A DNA stretch of 64,000 nucleotides from Halichondria panicea (GCF_963675165.1 NC_087385.1:1488501-1552500), one strand, 5' to 3'; positions 46,697 through 59,675 are shown, numbered from the stretch's first letter. Program-made: numbers and translations. Notes: generated by a model from the sequence alone, not told the origin.

Positions 46697-49600
46697 TCAT
46701 GGTTCTAGGCATCTCTCCTTGACATTGATGATGACTGGTTCGTCTGGTCTAAGAATGAGACTTTGAAACAGAGCAATGGAGTCTTGATCAGTGGAGAGGG
46801 TGAATCTGGGGATGAGCTTGGTGAGGAGGATGTATATCTCCAGCTCAGCTAAACGACGCCCTGTGGGTGATACTAGACGTTAGAAATAGCTGTATGCAGA
46901 CAGTCACATTACCATAGCATCCTCTCTGTCCGAACCCAAAGGGTAGAGACGCAAATGGATGAATCGAATCTTCCTTGTTCTTATTCCACCTCTCAGGAAT
47001 GAACTTATCCGGCTCATCAAAGTAGTCTTCATTACGGGTCATTAAGTCTTGGCTCGTAACTACCACAGTCTGAGTAACGAAGAACAATTATTACTATTTT
47101 TAGGAACAATTTATCACTCACCCCTGCCGGGACTTGGTAGCCATTCATCACAGCATCTTCTTTAATGTCGCGTACATTCATTTCTACAGGTGGATACATT
47201 CTAAGGGTCTCCTTGAGGCAATAGCGGACGAGGGGGATGTTTTGCAAGTCCTCCCAGGATGGATTGACCTTGTCACCAAGAGCAGTCCTGATCTCAGTAC
47301 ACAGTTGGTCTTGCAGTGCTGGCTGCTTGGCAAGCTCATACAGCATGAATGTAACACTGTTCTTTGTCTGTATCGAAGTATCACCTATTGTCATACCATA
47401 CGTACACACAGTGTCACCTACCGTATCTAACCCAGCAGAGAGAAAGTCACAAGCCTGAGTGAGAGCATCCTCTGGTTCTAGCTTCCCTTCAATGAGCCAC
47501 TGCTCCAGAACCCCCACGGCCCTCGTCTCATCCACTACACCCCTCGCTATGTCCTCACTCAGAGCAACCACCCTCCTCTCCATTATTTGCTTGCCTGCAG
47601 TTTGGATCAAATCATATACGTAGATACCATAAGGATATGAAACGACCTTAGTATACAGATAGTATATAATTTATGTGGAATTTTGCTGGGACCTTCAGTG
47701 TATCATACTATTAATGAGCTAGACTCGGTAAAAGAATAACTGTATACGTGTTTCAGTTTCAGTTGCAGTTCTTCAACTGATTCTAATTCAGTATCTGAAG
47801 GTCAGTGATTAGCTCATTATAGTGCCTTTACAGCTGATGGTGTAGTGTGTTTCGACACGAAATCTTGGCCTATTTAGTATATAAGAGGAGTGCTGTTTAA
47901 AATTACCAGCTATACTGTATGCTGTAACTTTATTGTCACAATTGGTGCTAGGTCTCTTGCATATGTCACTTGATCAATAAGCTTGAACGCTTCCTAGACC
48001 TTGGCAGATTATGCTCAATAATTGGTTACCTTTATTTTATTCCCCCTTTTTCATCCACCTAAATTATGCATATTGATTCTCAACTGATTTCTAGGAGTCT
48101 AATTGAGTGTTTGAGTCGCAGTATATATATAAGATTTCAGGAGCAACGTATACACGTATAAACCAACTATTGCATGTGTATAGTTACACCACATTAATAT
48201 TTTCTTTGTATTACATAACAGCCAACTGTAGGTAGTCATCTACATGTATATTGTTGTATAAAGAAGATTCAAGCCAAAACTGCTGATACTTGTTTGTTTT
48301 GAAACTTACTCGTTTATGCCTTTCTCATCAAAGTGCCTACTTTCCCCTCAATGCTCCTGAGTACCTAAAATTGTGCTAGTCTCATACCTTGCATGGGATT
48401 TTCCTGAAACACATCAATGAGCGTTTCTTTTCTAGCATAATCCGCCAAGGCATATACCAGCTAGAATCTTCGCCTTGCAGTAAGTTTAGATTTAATTGTG
48501 TCATTGTGGCTAGAAATCAACAAGCTAGAAATCAACAAAATGTACTAAATATTTTGCCTTCAACGAAATAGTTGTTGATATTTTTAACTGGAGCTAGAGA
48601 TTATCTGGATAGAGATTATTCTTTCAATTAATGTCTTATAATGCATTGTTTCTAGATACATGTAAAGTGCATCTTTGCAATGGTTTTTTCAGAGCCTCCA
48701 TCATCTATAAACTTGTATATAAGACAGTCATGCAGTGCATGCTGGAATAACTAAGAGACACACTTTGAATAGCCATTAATAATTGTATACTACACCGCTA
48801 TATCCGAAGCAATGATGGCTCCAGCCCAAAAATCCGTACACGGAGGCGTCTCATACCCTTATAGTATCTATAATCAAATGTTGTGTCGAGACAAAGTAGA
48901 TATAATTGCAATCCAACCGGTACATTTTTGGCAACATCTATTGGTAATATATACAATAACTTTGAACTATTAATTAATTGTTTTGGTAACATGATCACAG
49001 CATAACAATGTTTATTTCATCAACATGCACACAAACTATGTTGATGCACTTCATATTGAAAAATAGCTCACCTAATTTACGCATGAGTGTGGTTGTTTGG
49101 ATGAACCTCTTGTAAGCTTTTGTGTGATAATATTTGTAGATGGGAAGTGGATTCATTATTATGGCCTGTATAGGCTATCAATGAAATCCAGTCCAGCAGC
49201 TATGAACGCCTGATTCGTAGCATTGCTTGTGTCGTATACATTCATGTTCTCTCCAAACACAAAATATGTAGTGTCTGAGAGAATGTGGTGATGACAGGCT
49301 AATGTATTAATGGTGCTGTGTATACGTACTTTGAAATGCCCACATAGTCACGAGTGGTGTAATGTCTTCAATTTGACCATTTTTCTTGGAGATTACCTCT
49401 TCCAAATACGCAAGAAGATCGTCTGTTATATCACACAGAACTGGAGTGAGGTTACCAACCCTCTTGGGGATCACTTGCTTGCTAATGGCCGAACGGATTC
49501 TCTTCCAGTCCTCACCATCCCTATATATACATGTACTTGTAATGTAAATATTAATAATTAGCTTAGTACTTACGCAAAAAGCATAGGCGATGGCCAATTA

Positions 49601-50122
49601 TTTATCGTGTGCAAATCTGTAACCATGCGACTGAGGAGAGCATTACGAGAAGGGTACTGTCCTTCTGCTCTGAACATTGCTTCAGTTGCCTCTGGTCCAT
49701 TTGCAAACACCATCCACTTGTTGTCTAAGCCTGTGTACAATCATGCAGGTTACGCATACATAGCATACAATGTATATCAACTAACCAGGAGTCTTGAATT
49801 TCGCTATTGGCCCATACTTGGCTCTCACTTCATGAAAAAATGATTCTTTACCAACTTTTCCGTTTCCAATTTTGGTTAACAGCTCAATGGCACCAATAAT
49901 GGGCCAGCCACTGTTTCCTATAGCAAAACAGAACATCTAGTATTAAAGCTACACATACATAACATTAAAAAGTTTACCAGGAATTTCAGAGAAAGGCTTT
50001 GGGCCCTGATGTTGCTTATGTGCCACAGTTGTGCTCAGTGGTGCAATGTTATAAAATAGACCTAGACATTTGCATCCTGGAGTAAACTTGAAGACCTTGT
50101 TGGTAAGCTTGGACACAGCCAT
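46697..50122 (-). pseudogene. Cytochrome P450, copy B, with one frameshift
   Basis: Same nine-exon plan as copy A: 49978-50122, 49786-49917, 49574-49724, 49330-49520, 49072-49274, 47422-47594, 47122-47367, 46913-47069, 46697-46860. Helix I (SAGLDT), KETLR and the haem loop FGFGQRGCYG are intact, and the N-terminus again ends in PKPFSEIPG. Exon 5 is 203 nt where copy A has 195. The 8 extra bases, at about 49150-49175 between GLDFI and NPLPIY, shift the frame and create stops (TAATAATGA). No splice alternative was found that restores it. Either a recent pseudogene, or a functional gene with an unrecognised splice or a sequence error. Confidence 0.75.
47595..49071. other. Large intron of P450 copy B; nothing recognised
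   Basis: 1.48 kb of AT-rich sequence with no recognisable gene or clear inverted-repeat element. The matching intron in copy C is only about 130 bases, so this sequence was gained here or lost there. Confidence 0.6.
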
Positions 50123-51145
50123 CAGATGATCTCTTACTTGTAGTCTTGAGCCTGAGCCTATTAAAAAAGTGCTTTACAGCTAGCTCCCAGCTACGTAGAG
50201 TAGCTCAGACACACTTTCCGAGGAATGCATTAATTAATTAGGCCACACCAAAATTAATTAATCTTGTTTCAGGATTTTCAAGTCATAATTTTGCACCCCA
50301 AAAAACCAATTAGACCTAGTCAATAGTGATCAAGGCCACTATACAGGGTGTATATAGATCTAGATCTAGATCTAGCTAGTGTAGTCTTTTGTGGTGTGTT
50401 GTGACTCAGTTTTACAATTATACAAGTTTTTGGCCTGCCACTGGCCGGGTTTATTTTGGGGGATTAAAGGTCTTAGGTCACACGCAGAGGAGGTGCGAAG
50501 CACTTAACTCTAGTTAGCCTCTTTTCAGACTACTTTTAGCCGAGTTTTTAGTGTCTATATAATTAAAACGTTATTTTTCAGTTGGGTTAATTTACAGAAA
50601 CCTCCTTGAAACCAGCTTTGTGTTGACCTCGAGAACAAGCCACTCACGGTAGACTATCTTACGATAGCCTCGATACCTGGTATCAATGCTAGGCACAAGA
50701 GCATTGTATCTGCTTCTGAGAAAAAGTTGCGAAAATATAAATAACGTTTTAGTCCCTGTCGTAGACTGAAACAGTGAACCAAGGAATTTTAAGAATTTTT
50801 GGGGGTAGGGTGTACCCCTTTAATAATCTCCTCCCACAACATTGGTAGAATGTGTGGGAGGGACTGGTATCTTAGCATGCAGTAGACTACCCAATAATTT
50901 ATTACCCTGTGTGTGCGCAGCGCGCAGCAGGAGTTAGAGTGACCCGCTGTATAGTTATGATACTTATTTTGTACGAACAAAGGAGTCTCTCGGTAAAACT
51001 GTTCACAAGCAATTGAATTGTGAACTCACAGGATATATTTATTGGTGTGTTAGTGTGTGTGTGTGTGCACGATGTGTGTGTATATGGACACAAAATGAGC
51101 TGCTTGAGCAGGGTTTTCAGCTTCGTAAACAGCAATAAAACCTTT
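50123..51145. other. P450 intergenic sequence, no gene seen
   Basis: About 1 kb without a supported ORF. Contains TAGATC runs (50357-50375) and a GT-rich tract (51041-51082). Confidence 0.6.
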
Positions 51146-51300
51146 ATAACACACTTAGTGTTTTAATTGGTGCACTCGAATATAATGCAATAATGCTCTC
51201 GGTTGAGTATCAATGCACTCGCTACGCTCAAGCATTACGTAACCTCGAGTATTTATTATTACTTCATCCTCGTGAACACATTAAACACTTTATTGTGTTA
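51146..51300. mobile_element. Short inverted-repeat element TAACACACTTAGTGTTTTAA
   Basis: TAACACACTTAGTGTTTTAA near 51148 is mirrored by TTAAACACTTTATTGTGTTA ending at 51300, with inner inverted GCACTCG/CGAGTGCATT-like pairing. It abuts the next element directly. Confidence 0.65.
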
Positions 51301-51601
51301 GACACTAGTTGATAAGATCTACATAGGAAGTGCATGGGAAAAGTGCCTCAGAGCAGGTATACTATGGGACTTAGTATACCTGCAAATTTACTTAGTATAC
51401 CTAGTATTCCGTTGTCAAGTAATTGTATTGTAGTCAAGCGGTTTGCGCATGCACACTAGTATCTAGACACTGTTTTGTCAGTGTCCATGTAATTTAGAAG
51501 CCCTCAGCCACTTTAGTAGATCTACCCTCGCTACGCTCGGGATACTAAATCAGTGCCTTTGGGCTTCTAAATCCCATAGATACCTCCAAAACAGTGTCTA
51601 A
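51298..51601 (-). mobile_element. Inverted-repeat transposon (MITE) copy 2
   Basis: Reverse-complement copy of 8760-9029. TTAGACACTAGTTGATAAG starts it and CCAAAACAGTGTCTAA ends it, with the same internal GGTATACTATGGGACTTAG and TTCTAAATC arms. It lacks the CCCATGTACTT tandem expansion of copy 1 and has an extra segment in the loop (51518-51558). Confidence 0.85.
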
Positions 51602-51742
51602 ATAGAGCTAAGTGTCATGCAATCTCTGTACCATGAATGCAAAACAATGAGAGCTGAAAATGTGATAGTGCTAAATAATTATGCTATCCTCATTGGTTTT
51701 CATCAGATCCCTCCTTGACATAATTATGATCATGATGACTGC

Positions 51743-53500
51743 ATGCATGGTTCATCTGGTCTAAGAACGATACTTTGGAACAGAGTATAATGGAGTCCTT
51801 GTTAGTGGAGACGGTGAATCTGGGAATGAGCTTAGTGAGGAGGATGTATATCTCCAGTCTAACTAGACGACGCCCTGTGGGTAATACTATACAATGGCTG
51901 TATTATATGCAGACAGTCACATTACCATAGCATCCTCTCTGCCTGAACCCATAGGGTAGAGAGGCAAACGAATGAATCGAGTCCTTTGTTTTTATAATTT
52001 CAGGAATGAACTTATCCAAACTGAGTAGTCTTCATTGTACAGGTCATTATAGACGTTGGCTCGTAACTACCAAGGTCTCAATGACTAACTCACTCCTGCT
52101 GGCCATTCATCATGCACAGCATCTTATTGCTTCTATATACAGGTGGATACATTCTGAGGGTCTCCTTGAGGCATGCATCACATGCAGTAGCGGACAAGGG
52201 CGATGTTTTGTAAGTCCTCCCATGCAGGATGTATATTGACCTTGTTACCAAGAGCAGTCTTGATCTCAGCACACAGTTGGTCTTGTAGTGCTGATTGCTT
52301 GGCAAGTTTATGAATGTAACACTGTTCTTTGTCTGTATCGAACACCTATGCATGGTCATACCATTCTACTACACAGTCAGTGTCACCTACCGTATCTAAA
52401 CCAGCAGAGAGAAGTCACAAGCCTGAGTGACAGCATCCTCTGGTTCAAACTTCCCTTCAATGAGCCACTGCTCCAGAATCCCCACAGCCCTCATCTCATC
52501 CACTACACCCCTCGCTATGTCCTCACTCAGAGCAACCACCTTCCTCTCCATTATCTGCTTGCCTGTGCCAGAAGAATGGATGCATTATTTCATTCCATCT
52601 TTGGCAATATCTACGAAGTTTTAGTAATGAAAATAACTTTGATCACAGCAGATATATGTTTCATCAACACACAAACTATGTCGATCCACTTCATATTGAA
52701 ATGACTGACCCAATTTTACGTATTAGTTTGATTGTTTTGATTAAGCTTTGTGCGATAGTATAGTTATTATGACCTGTATACGTATGAAATCCAGTCAAGC
52801 AGCTGTATGAACGCCTGATTGGTAACATTGCTTTTGCTGTACGACTTCATGTTCTCAAAATATGTGGTATCTGAATAGAGAATGTAATGATGACAGACTA
52901 TAACAGGTATAGTACTGTTGTACATACTTTGAAATGCCCACTTGGTGTAATTAGAAAAATAGTTTGGAGACTTCTTCCAAATACACTAGGATCGAGGAGG
53001 TCGTCTGTTATATTACAAAGAACTGGAGTGAGAAGTGAGGTTACCAACCCTCTTGGGGATCACTAATTACAGAACGGATTTTCTTCCAGTACTCACCTAT
53101 ATATGTAAATGCAAATTTATAGTTTAGCACTTACGTAAAAACATAGGTGATGGATAGTTATTTATTGCATGCAAGTTTGTAACCATGCAACTGAGAAACT
53201 GAGGAGAGCATTACGAGAAGGACACTGTCCTTCTGCTTTGAACATTGCTTCAGTTGCCTCTGGTCCATTTGCAAACACCATCCACTTGTTCTAAGCCTGT
53301 GTACAATCATGCAAGTTACGCATACTTAGCATACAATGTTTCGACTAACCAGGAGTCTTGAATTTCGCTATTGGCCCGTACTTGGCCGGCTCTCACTTCA
53401 TGAAAAATGACTCTTTACCATTTCCAGGTTTAATTAACAGCTCAAAATGGCACAGATCTACTGGAATTTCGGTTTTGGGCTCTCCTGCTGATGTTGGGTT
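51743..53500 (-). pseudogene. Cytochrome P450, copy C, decayed
   Basis: All P450 exons are recognisable in order on the minus strand, from the N-terminal exon relic (53345-53460) to the C-terminal exon (51743-51880). Small deletions occur throughout (for example in the PERW exon near 51985-52060 and the helix-I exon near 52410). The haem loop reads YGFRQRGCYG, with the usual second Gly changed to Arg. The first exon is nearly gone. Copy C shares the frame-breaking CATAATAA block of copy B exon 5 (about 52765) and is closest to B. Confidence 0.88.
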
Positions 53501-53604
53501 GTGCTCAGTGATGGCATATACATGTACGTACATGTATATTTTGTCCTGAATCATGGAGAAGCTGACAGACATGTGGGTGGCTTGTTTATTTACCCACCAC
53601 ATGC

Positions 53605-53808
53605 TCAAGGTGGGAGTGGCTGCAAGCAGATCTCAGCTAGCTCAATAAACAGAAGAGTATGATCATCAAGGTCCTCTCCGCAACTCTGACAAAGATCAGG
53701 CTCTCCAACATTAGCTGCAACTGCCATGATGCCCACTCGCGATCTCACAGGGGCTTGCTGCGTACATACGCGAGCAATCAGCTCTGGCTCAATCCATAGA
53801 TACACCAT
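53605..53808 (-). CDS. Short unidentified ORF with CQSCG motif
   Basis: 67 codons starting MVYLWIEPELIARVC and containing GEPDLCQSCGEDLDDH. I do not recognise it. The sequence around its start (about 53795-53850) reappears inverted at 55315-55356, just outside the P-like transposon, so this may be a fragment of a repeated unit rather than a gene. Confidence 0.25.
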   Translation of the reverse strand: MVYLWIEPELIARVCTQQAPVRSRVGIMAVAANVGEPDLCQSCGEDLDDHTLLFIELAEICLQPLPP

Positions 53809-53850
53809 AGATGATACAGTACTGACGTGGATGTGAAACGGCCTAGTATC

Positions 53851-55314
53851 CGGAGGGGTCCACGGGAATTGTCTGAAGCTATCATCGTAACGAGCAGATT
53901 ATGTTAGAAACCCTGTAACTGTCATGTTTATATAGCAACCAGAGCGTAGTAAACAGTGTTCCGTGTCTGAAAACTGGTGAAAATGACCGGCACACATTGA
54001 TACTTGCAGTGGGCTTGTAGGTAAGACTAGTTTCTCTAAGCTCATGGGAGAATATCATATTTTAGCATAAATTTTCCTGTAAAAATACTTTGTGTGAGAT
54101 TTTTGGCTTGGACAGTAAATATTCAGGTTACCATTCAGTAGTAATACTTGAAGTACACTGTAAACTACGAGGAGAATCTATGTTTGACAACTGTTATGAA
54201 AGTTTAAGTGCTATAGAAAGGGCTAAAGCATGAGTTAGTTGCACTTTTTGCGTGAGGTTATTTCTAAACCTGTTGAGCCTATACTTTTTGCATATTTAGC
54301 TGATGAAAACCTTCGTGTATTGATGCAGCAGGAGAATCTATTAACTAAGCATACAGTAAAGTTATTGGAAAAATACAGCCTCAAGAAAAATATGTAAAAT
54401 CCATGTACATGTACTGTTAAACAAAAATTAATGCTACGTTCTTATTACAACTACAATTATGATTTCTATCAATAAGTTCACACGTACATGTACATGTCAT
54501 TAACTTTCCAAATTGCAGTGTTGTCTTTCGCTGAGCTAAGATATCAATTGCCAAATGTTAGCTAATTATACTATCAAGTGAAATTTATCCCAGGACCTAC
54601 TCGAGTGCTACTTCTCTAGGCAACACCATCGGTGAAGACAGCATTAACGTCCAACCTCTTTTCAAGTGCCGTGTATCTACACTTGTATAGGAATTTCGAA
54701 CCGGCAAGTTGGAATGTGTCTCTCTCACAGCCACTTCGTAAACGATCAAGAAACAGTTTATCGTGTACTATAAATTAATACTCTCAAGACTATTATAATA
54801 ATTATTAGCATGTACACGTACACGTACACGTACAGATCATCAACAATTTCACCCGTTTGCTTATCTCATGCTAGTGTTACGAGTCAGCCACACTTCTTTT
54901 GATCTACATGCATGCTACCAACATTGAGTGGCTTGCTTTTTGGATATAATTACATGGGTACAGGGGTAGATCTACTATAAAATAATAATTATAGACTATT
55001 TACTAGACTAATTATAGAATAGTTAATATCATCTTGCACTGGACTGTACTTCCTCTACTCATTCTACCTCCTCACAGTCACTACTACTGTCTTCGCTTAA
55101 TACACTTGCAGCATCAATATCCTTTCTGTTAATACATAGATTCTCTTTTATCTGTCTCTGGCCAGTTCTGCCAACTCACTTACACAGCTGCTTGGTATAA
55201 CCTCGATAATTTCCTCGGCGTTTATTTGGATCAAATTGCTTAATTTACGGAAACTAGTAAATTACCTCGGATATGCTCGTTACTATGATAGCTTCAAGCA
55301 GAATACCGGAATCC
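53851..55314. other. Gene-poor stretch
   Basis: About 1.5 kb of AT-rich DNA. The one coding-like piece is a minus-strand end at 55066-55137 (DIDAASVLSEDSSSDCEEVE then stop), too short to name. Runs of CATGTACATGTAC palindromes near 54400-54500 and 54815-54840. Confidence 0.5.
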
Positions 55315-55514
55315 GGAAACGTTTCACATCCACGTCATACTGTATCATCTATGGATACACAAAAGAAAGGGATAGGCAACGCCCAGCACTTCCGTTGGAT
55401 GAGAGTTGCGCTTGCCTACGTATGTAAAATTCTCAAGGGGTTAAATATGTACATTTTAACTCTGTCTGCACTAACCACTTTGCACATGCGCATTAGATAA
55501 AGCTATATCTCAAG

Positions 55515-56545
55515 ATGGCAACTAGTTCTACTTTGTGCAGCTCTTCAAGAGACACCAAAGACACATTAGACATACTCTATGAATCTTTTAGAGTTGTGAA
55601 ACACAGTGATGAAGAAGTAGGTTGCAAAAGGAGTGGTCAGGACTCACTGGAAGCCTTATTGGCTCGGTTCCCAAGCTCTCAGTGTATCACCAGCACTCAA
55701 AACTCCTTCTCGACTCTAACAAGCTTTAGTGAAAAGTTGTTTGGAGAAATTAAGTCCATATTTGTTGTATCTGGTCAACCAAAGCTTAGTGTGTTTCAAG
55801 AGCAGTCACTGAGAAAATTTCACAAGCTGAGAATGGATACTTTGCCCTTGATATGGAAGTCTCTTGCAGAAGAATTACAATTGCCACCTGTTAATGCATT
55901 TCAGCAACAAGCTGTCAATCGAAATCTCTTTGAAAATTTTTTAATAGACGCAGCCAAACCTTTGACACCAATTGCAAGTGAAACAACTCCAAAACCTCGT
56001 ACACAACTGACAATTGAGGAAGACAATGCTGTTCAGTATGCTGGTGGATATGTTGCAATGAAGCTCCTAAAAAGTATAAAAAGCTATCATCCGTCAATGC
56101 TGTGGAGTATGTGGAGAGTCTCTCTAACATGGCATGCTCTGGACAAGAGTCATCGTTTCATGAATATGCTATGGAATGGATTACAAGTATTGATAGAGGG
56201 GGGTTGTTTTACATGAGTGATACTACTTTAAATTTTTTCAAAGCCATTGAAATCAAGACGCAAGAACTTATTCCTCAGCATTTATCTGCCAGAAGTCACC
56301 AACAACTCAGCAAGAATGACATGCTTAAATGCATCACGCAAGACAATAATGTCGATTTCTGGTGGAGTATGTTAGCCATTGATATATCTAGTAATGATGC
56401 TGCAGCTCAGCTTCTGAGTGAGATAGTGGAGATGTGGGTATCAATTAGAGGATTTAGTCTTGTTTCATCCTGGTTGGAACAATATAAGATTGCACAGAAA
56501 CAAAGTGTTAAGAAAAGCAAGAGTCTTCGGAAGAGTTTGCAGTAA
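55515..56545 (+). pseudogene. Second transposon gene, frameshifted
   Basis: One long exon coding about 340 residues: MATSSTLCSSS at the start, a conserved-looking core (EEDNAVQYAGGYVAMKLLK, then KKLSSVNAVEYVESL, GGLFYMSD, WVSIRGFS) and a basic end (KKSKSLRKSLQ). The reading frame changes by one base at the A-run 56069-56073: residues before it are in one frame and those after in another, with clear continuity across the join. It is convergent with the transposase gene. From memory, similar ORFs accompany P-like transposases in other invertebrate genomes; the function is unknown. Confidence 0.7.
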
Positions 56546-56782
56546 AAAGCAAACCATCGTAGCTAGCTGTTTGACTTTTTCATGCACAAGCACACCATAC
56601 TTATAATAATACGTAAGTAGTAAACAGTATAATTATGACATCATCATCATCATTATTTAAAAACAAAATTGTTATCAAACAGTATAATTATGACATCATC
56701 ATCATCATCATTTAAAAACAAATTTAAACAGTATAAATACATTTAAAAAACATCTTCAATTAAAAACAAAATTAATTGTTAT

Positions 56783-59675
56783 TTAGTTCTTTTTTCGGGG
56801 TCGTTTACGTAAAGGTTGTTCGTCCACTACCTCATCTGGAATTAGTCTTCTCTTGCGCCTAGAATTACCTCTCAGAGGCATCATTGCCAGGCTACCTTGC
56901 ACTCGTAGCGATTGAGCAGATGAAATGCATGCTTGCACTGTAGGATTTTGGCACCGCCCTCCACGAGACCGTTGCTGTCCAAAATAATTCTCGATAGGAT
57001 CCTGCGTAAAGTGCTCACTTAAAAGATATGGGACCCTGCCCTCATCAATACTAAGTAGATAACGAGTGATCTCACAGAATGACCGTACTGCATTATGGAT
57101 TGTGGAATAGAAAGCATACGAAGTATATAGTTATAATGAATTGCATGTGTCATGGCATTCTTACCAGTGATATGCAATCCTTCAAGTGTTTCTCTACTCA
57201 GCATCATCGTAGTCTTTTGAGCATTTGTAAATCCTTCTCGACCTTTCACACTTGTTTCCCACTCTTTAAGGTAGCCCAAGAAATCGCTTTCTAGCCACTG
57301 CAGACAGAATACACGTACCAATCTTTTATAGTCTATTGAAGGCACACACAAACTCACAGTTAAGCGCTCGTCAGATGAACAAGTATAGGGTTTTAAATCT
57401 GGTTTTCTCTTACGTCGATACTCATCAGGGCTGCGTACATTGAGACAATCAAAAAACTTATCAAACATCTTGATAAATCTCTGCGTTTCAGTAGTTTCAT
57501 CACCCCCATAAAATTGCATTCCCTTAGAAACAGTTGTACTCAGCGCCTACACATCAGAATTAATTAAAACAGTATAATTGATAATACTTACTTGTACGGC
57601 AAGGTCCACTCGCATTCTAGAATAAGATTTTAGATAGACGTGCTCTCGTGACAATTTCTTTAACAGATAAAGTCCCTGCGATTTTTCACTGAGAGCAAGC
57701 TTAGCATCATACAAGGTCCTAATGTGTGTCCAACTGATATGCTTTCCATTTATCTACATGTTTAGTCAGAGTGTATACAATATTTTATAATGGCATAAAT
57801 ACTCAACTCACCCAGAGCTGTCTTGTGTTGTTGTGGCAGAAGGAATGCGACTAACAGTTCCTCGTGGTCTTCATAAGATGTGGTACATCGGAAAAAAAAT
57901 AAATGTTTCTATTCTCTTCCGTATATGGATTAGCGGTCTTGTAACATACTTTTTTATTTGTAGAGTGCATGTTAAAAAATTTACGATTAGGGCTAGCACC
58001 ATCAGAAGTCAAAGCAACTACTTTGAAGCCTAATCTTTCCAGTCGTTCAATAGCTTCCCATACGATAGAATAGAGTTTGGTGCCTTTAATATCATGAGTA
58101 GGGAAGTGACCATAGGGAAATCGAAGGCTACTAAATACTCCACGGACCATAATACCAAGAATATGTGTGGCAATTGATGGTTTGATATCTTGTTTCTCCA
58201 ACTCATCAAACTGATCGTTAAGATTTCCCAACTCAGTGAAGCCGATTACCTGAGATGTGTGCTTATCATATACTAGGCTCTCCATTACTTTCATTTCGTC
58301 AAACAATAATACTATGTACTTGCTCCACTTAGGAGAGCTGTCTAGGGAAGCTTCCTCAACAAGCATGAGGTCAACTTCCGGTTGTAAACCAGGTTTGCTA
58401 CTAAAGTAGTTAGTATAGTCTCTTAGAGTGCGTTCTGAGGGTAATGTAATAAAACCTGAAGTTCGCAGTGAGTGATAAGCTTTTGTTGATAGGAGTTTCA
58501 GGTTCAAACACCATCTAATCATCATCGGATGCCATCTCATCTGTCTAGCGTTTTTAACTTTTGCAGCCTTTTTCTGTTCATCCCAAAATAGCCTTCGAAA
58601 TGTACCCTGAGGGAAGTCCTTCTCAATAGAGGTATCATTACCACTTACAATGGTGCTTAGTTCATTGTGAAGTGGCTCATCTACAGTCACACCATTCATT
58701 TCGGTTAACTTTTCAACCTTTGCTCTTAGCCTTTTTACCTCTTTTTTGGCCACACAAACTCTGCTACGTAAAGTATTCAACTTTTTTACTCTTTGTGGTG
58801 TGTTAAGACATCTATCGTTGGCACATTTCTGAGGGCTGCCCTTTTTCGTCCACCTACTATGGGCCATGCGTAAATTCTTTCGATAGGCATTACAAGATTT
58901 GCATCTTCCGCTTTTTGTTATAATTTCGCAGCTGGAAGTGCGTATTGTTCCAGAAAATATGGCTTCGTCGTTTACCGTAAAGGCACCAGTTTTTAAAGAT
59001 GCTCTGACTACCCCTCTCTTTGTTTTGAACTTTCCTTTTTTTGCCTGCGCCATTTCAACAAACTGTTCATCGGAATTTCCTGGGCAAAAGGTAGCGATTC
59101 AACGGTTAGGATTAGCTCTTTGAGTGAGCTTACATTCAAATTAGCTGGAATCTTAGAGATAAGAGTTGTATGGTTCGGTAAAGTTTCAAGATCATGAATC
59201 ACCAATTTCCATGATAAATCTCTGTTTACTAGAAGTGAATGCGATACTAAGGGAGGCTGACTTGATGATGAGGGTAAGGAATCAATTTTGCACAACTTTA
59301 TCGTATAAACGTTTCCTTCCGTTAACTGAGTTGTGTCTATCCAGGAAGAAGGTAAAAATGTGTGCATTTTTGCGTACAAATCATTTAGTGTCAGCGAATC
59401 TGCTTGAGAGGACTCATCAGAACAAAATTCCTATAAAATTGAAATTGTAAAGCTTAATATTAGGTTTGACATTACTACCAGCTATAATTATTATTAGGAA
59501 ATTTGGCATGTGATTACACATAATTATTATAGCAAAATGAGGCTGTTTTGTTGTAGGATGTCATGCTGAAAACATCTACCTGTAAGTCTTGGTGTATGGT
59601 AGCTTCTTGGCTCCTCTTAGTTTGCTTCTTAGGTACATACTTCTTCTTTGAACATAATCGTAGCTTCCGTGGCAT
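56783..59675 (-). pseudogene. P-element-type transposase (THAP9-related), inactivated
   Basis: RNase-H-like transposase. Exon blocks on minus: 59580-59675 (MPRKLRLCSKKK start), a block from 59430 through about 57812, then about 57600-57755, 57300-57550, 57165-57300 and 56783-57090. Recognisable parts: a Cys-rich region (CEIITKSGRCKSCNAYR), a coil (RVCVAKKEVKRLRAKVEKL), WDEQKKA, SERTLRDY, the catalytic-core words LLFDEMKV and YDKHTSQVIGF, TSDGASPNRKFF, FFSDVPHLMKTTRNC and the C-terminal DPIENYFGQQRSRGG. Two lesions: a one-base frameshift at the run 59086-59089, and a TAG at 57851-57853 directly after TTRNC where relatives continue with Trp. A THAP zinc finger was not found. Confidence 0.85.

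Noticed and set aside
47032-47610. Single 192-codon P450 ORF
   Set aside because: Two exons (47422-47594 and 47122-47367) happen to be joined by an in-frame short intron at 47368-47421; splice sites match copy A, so the intron is real.
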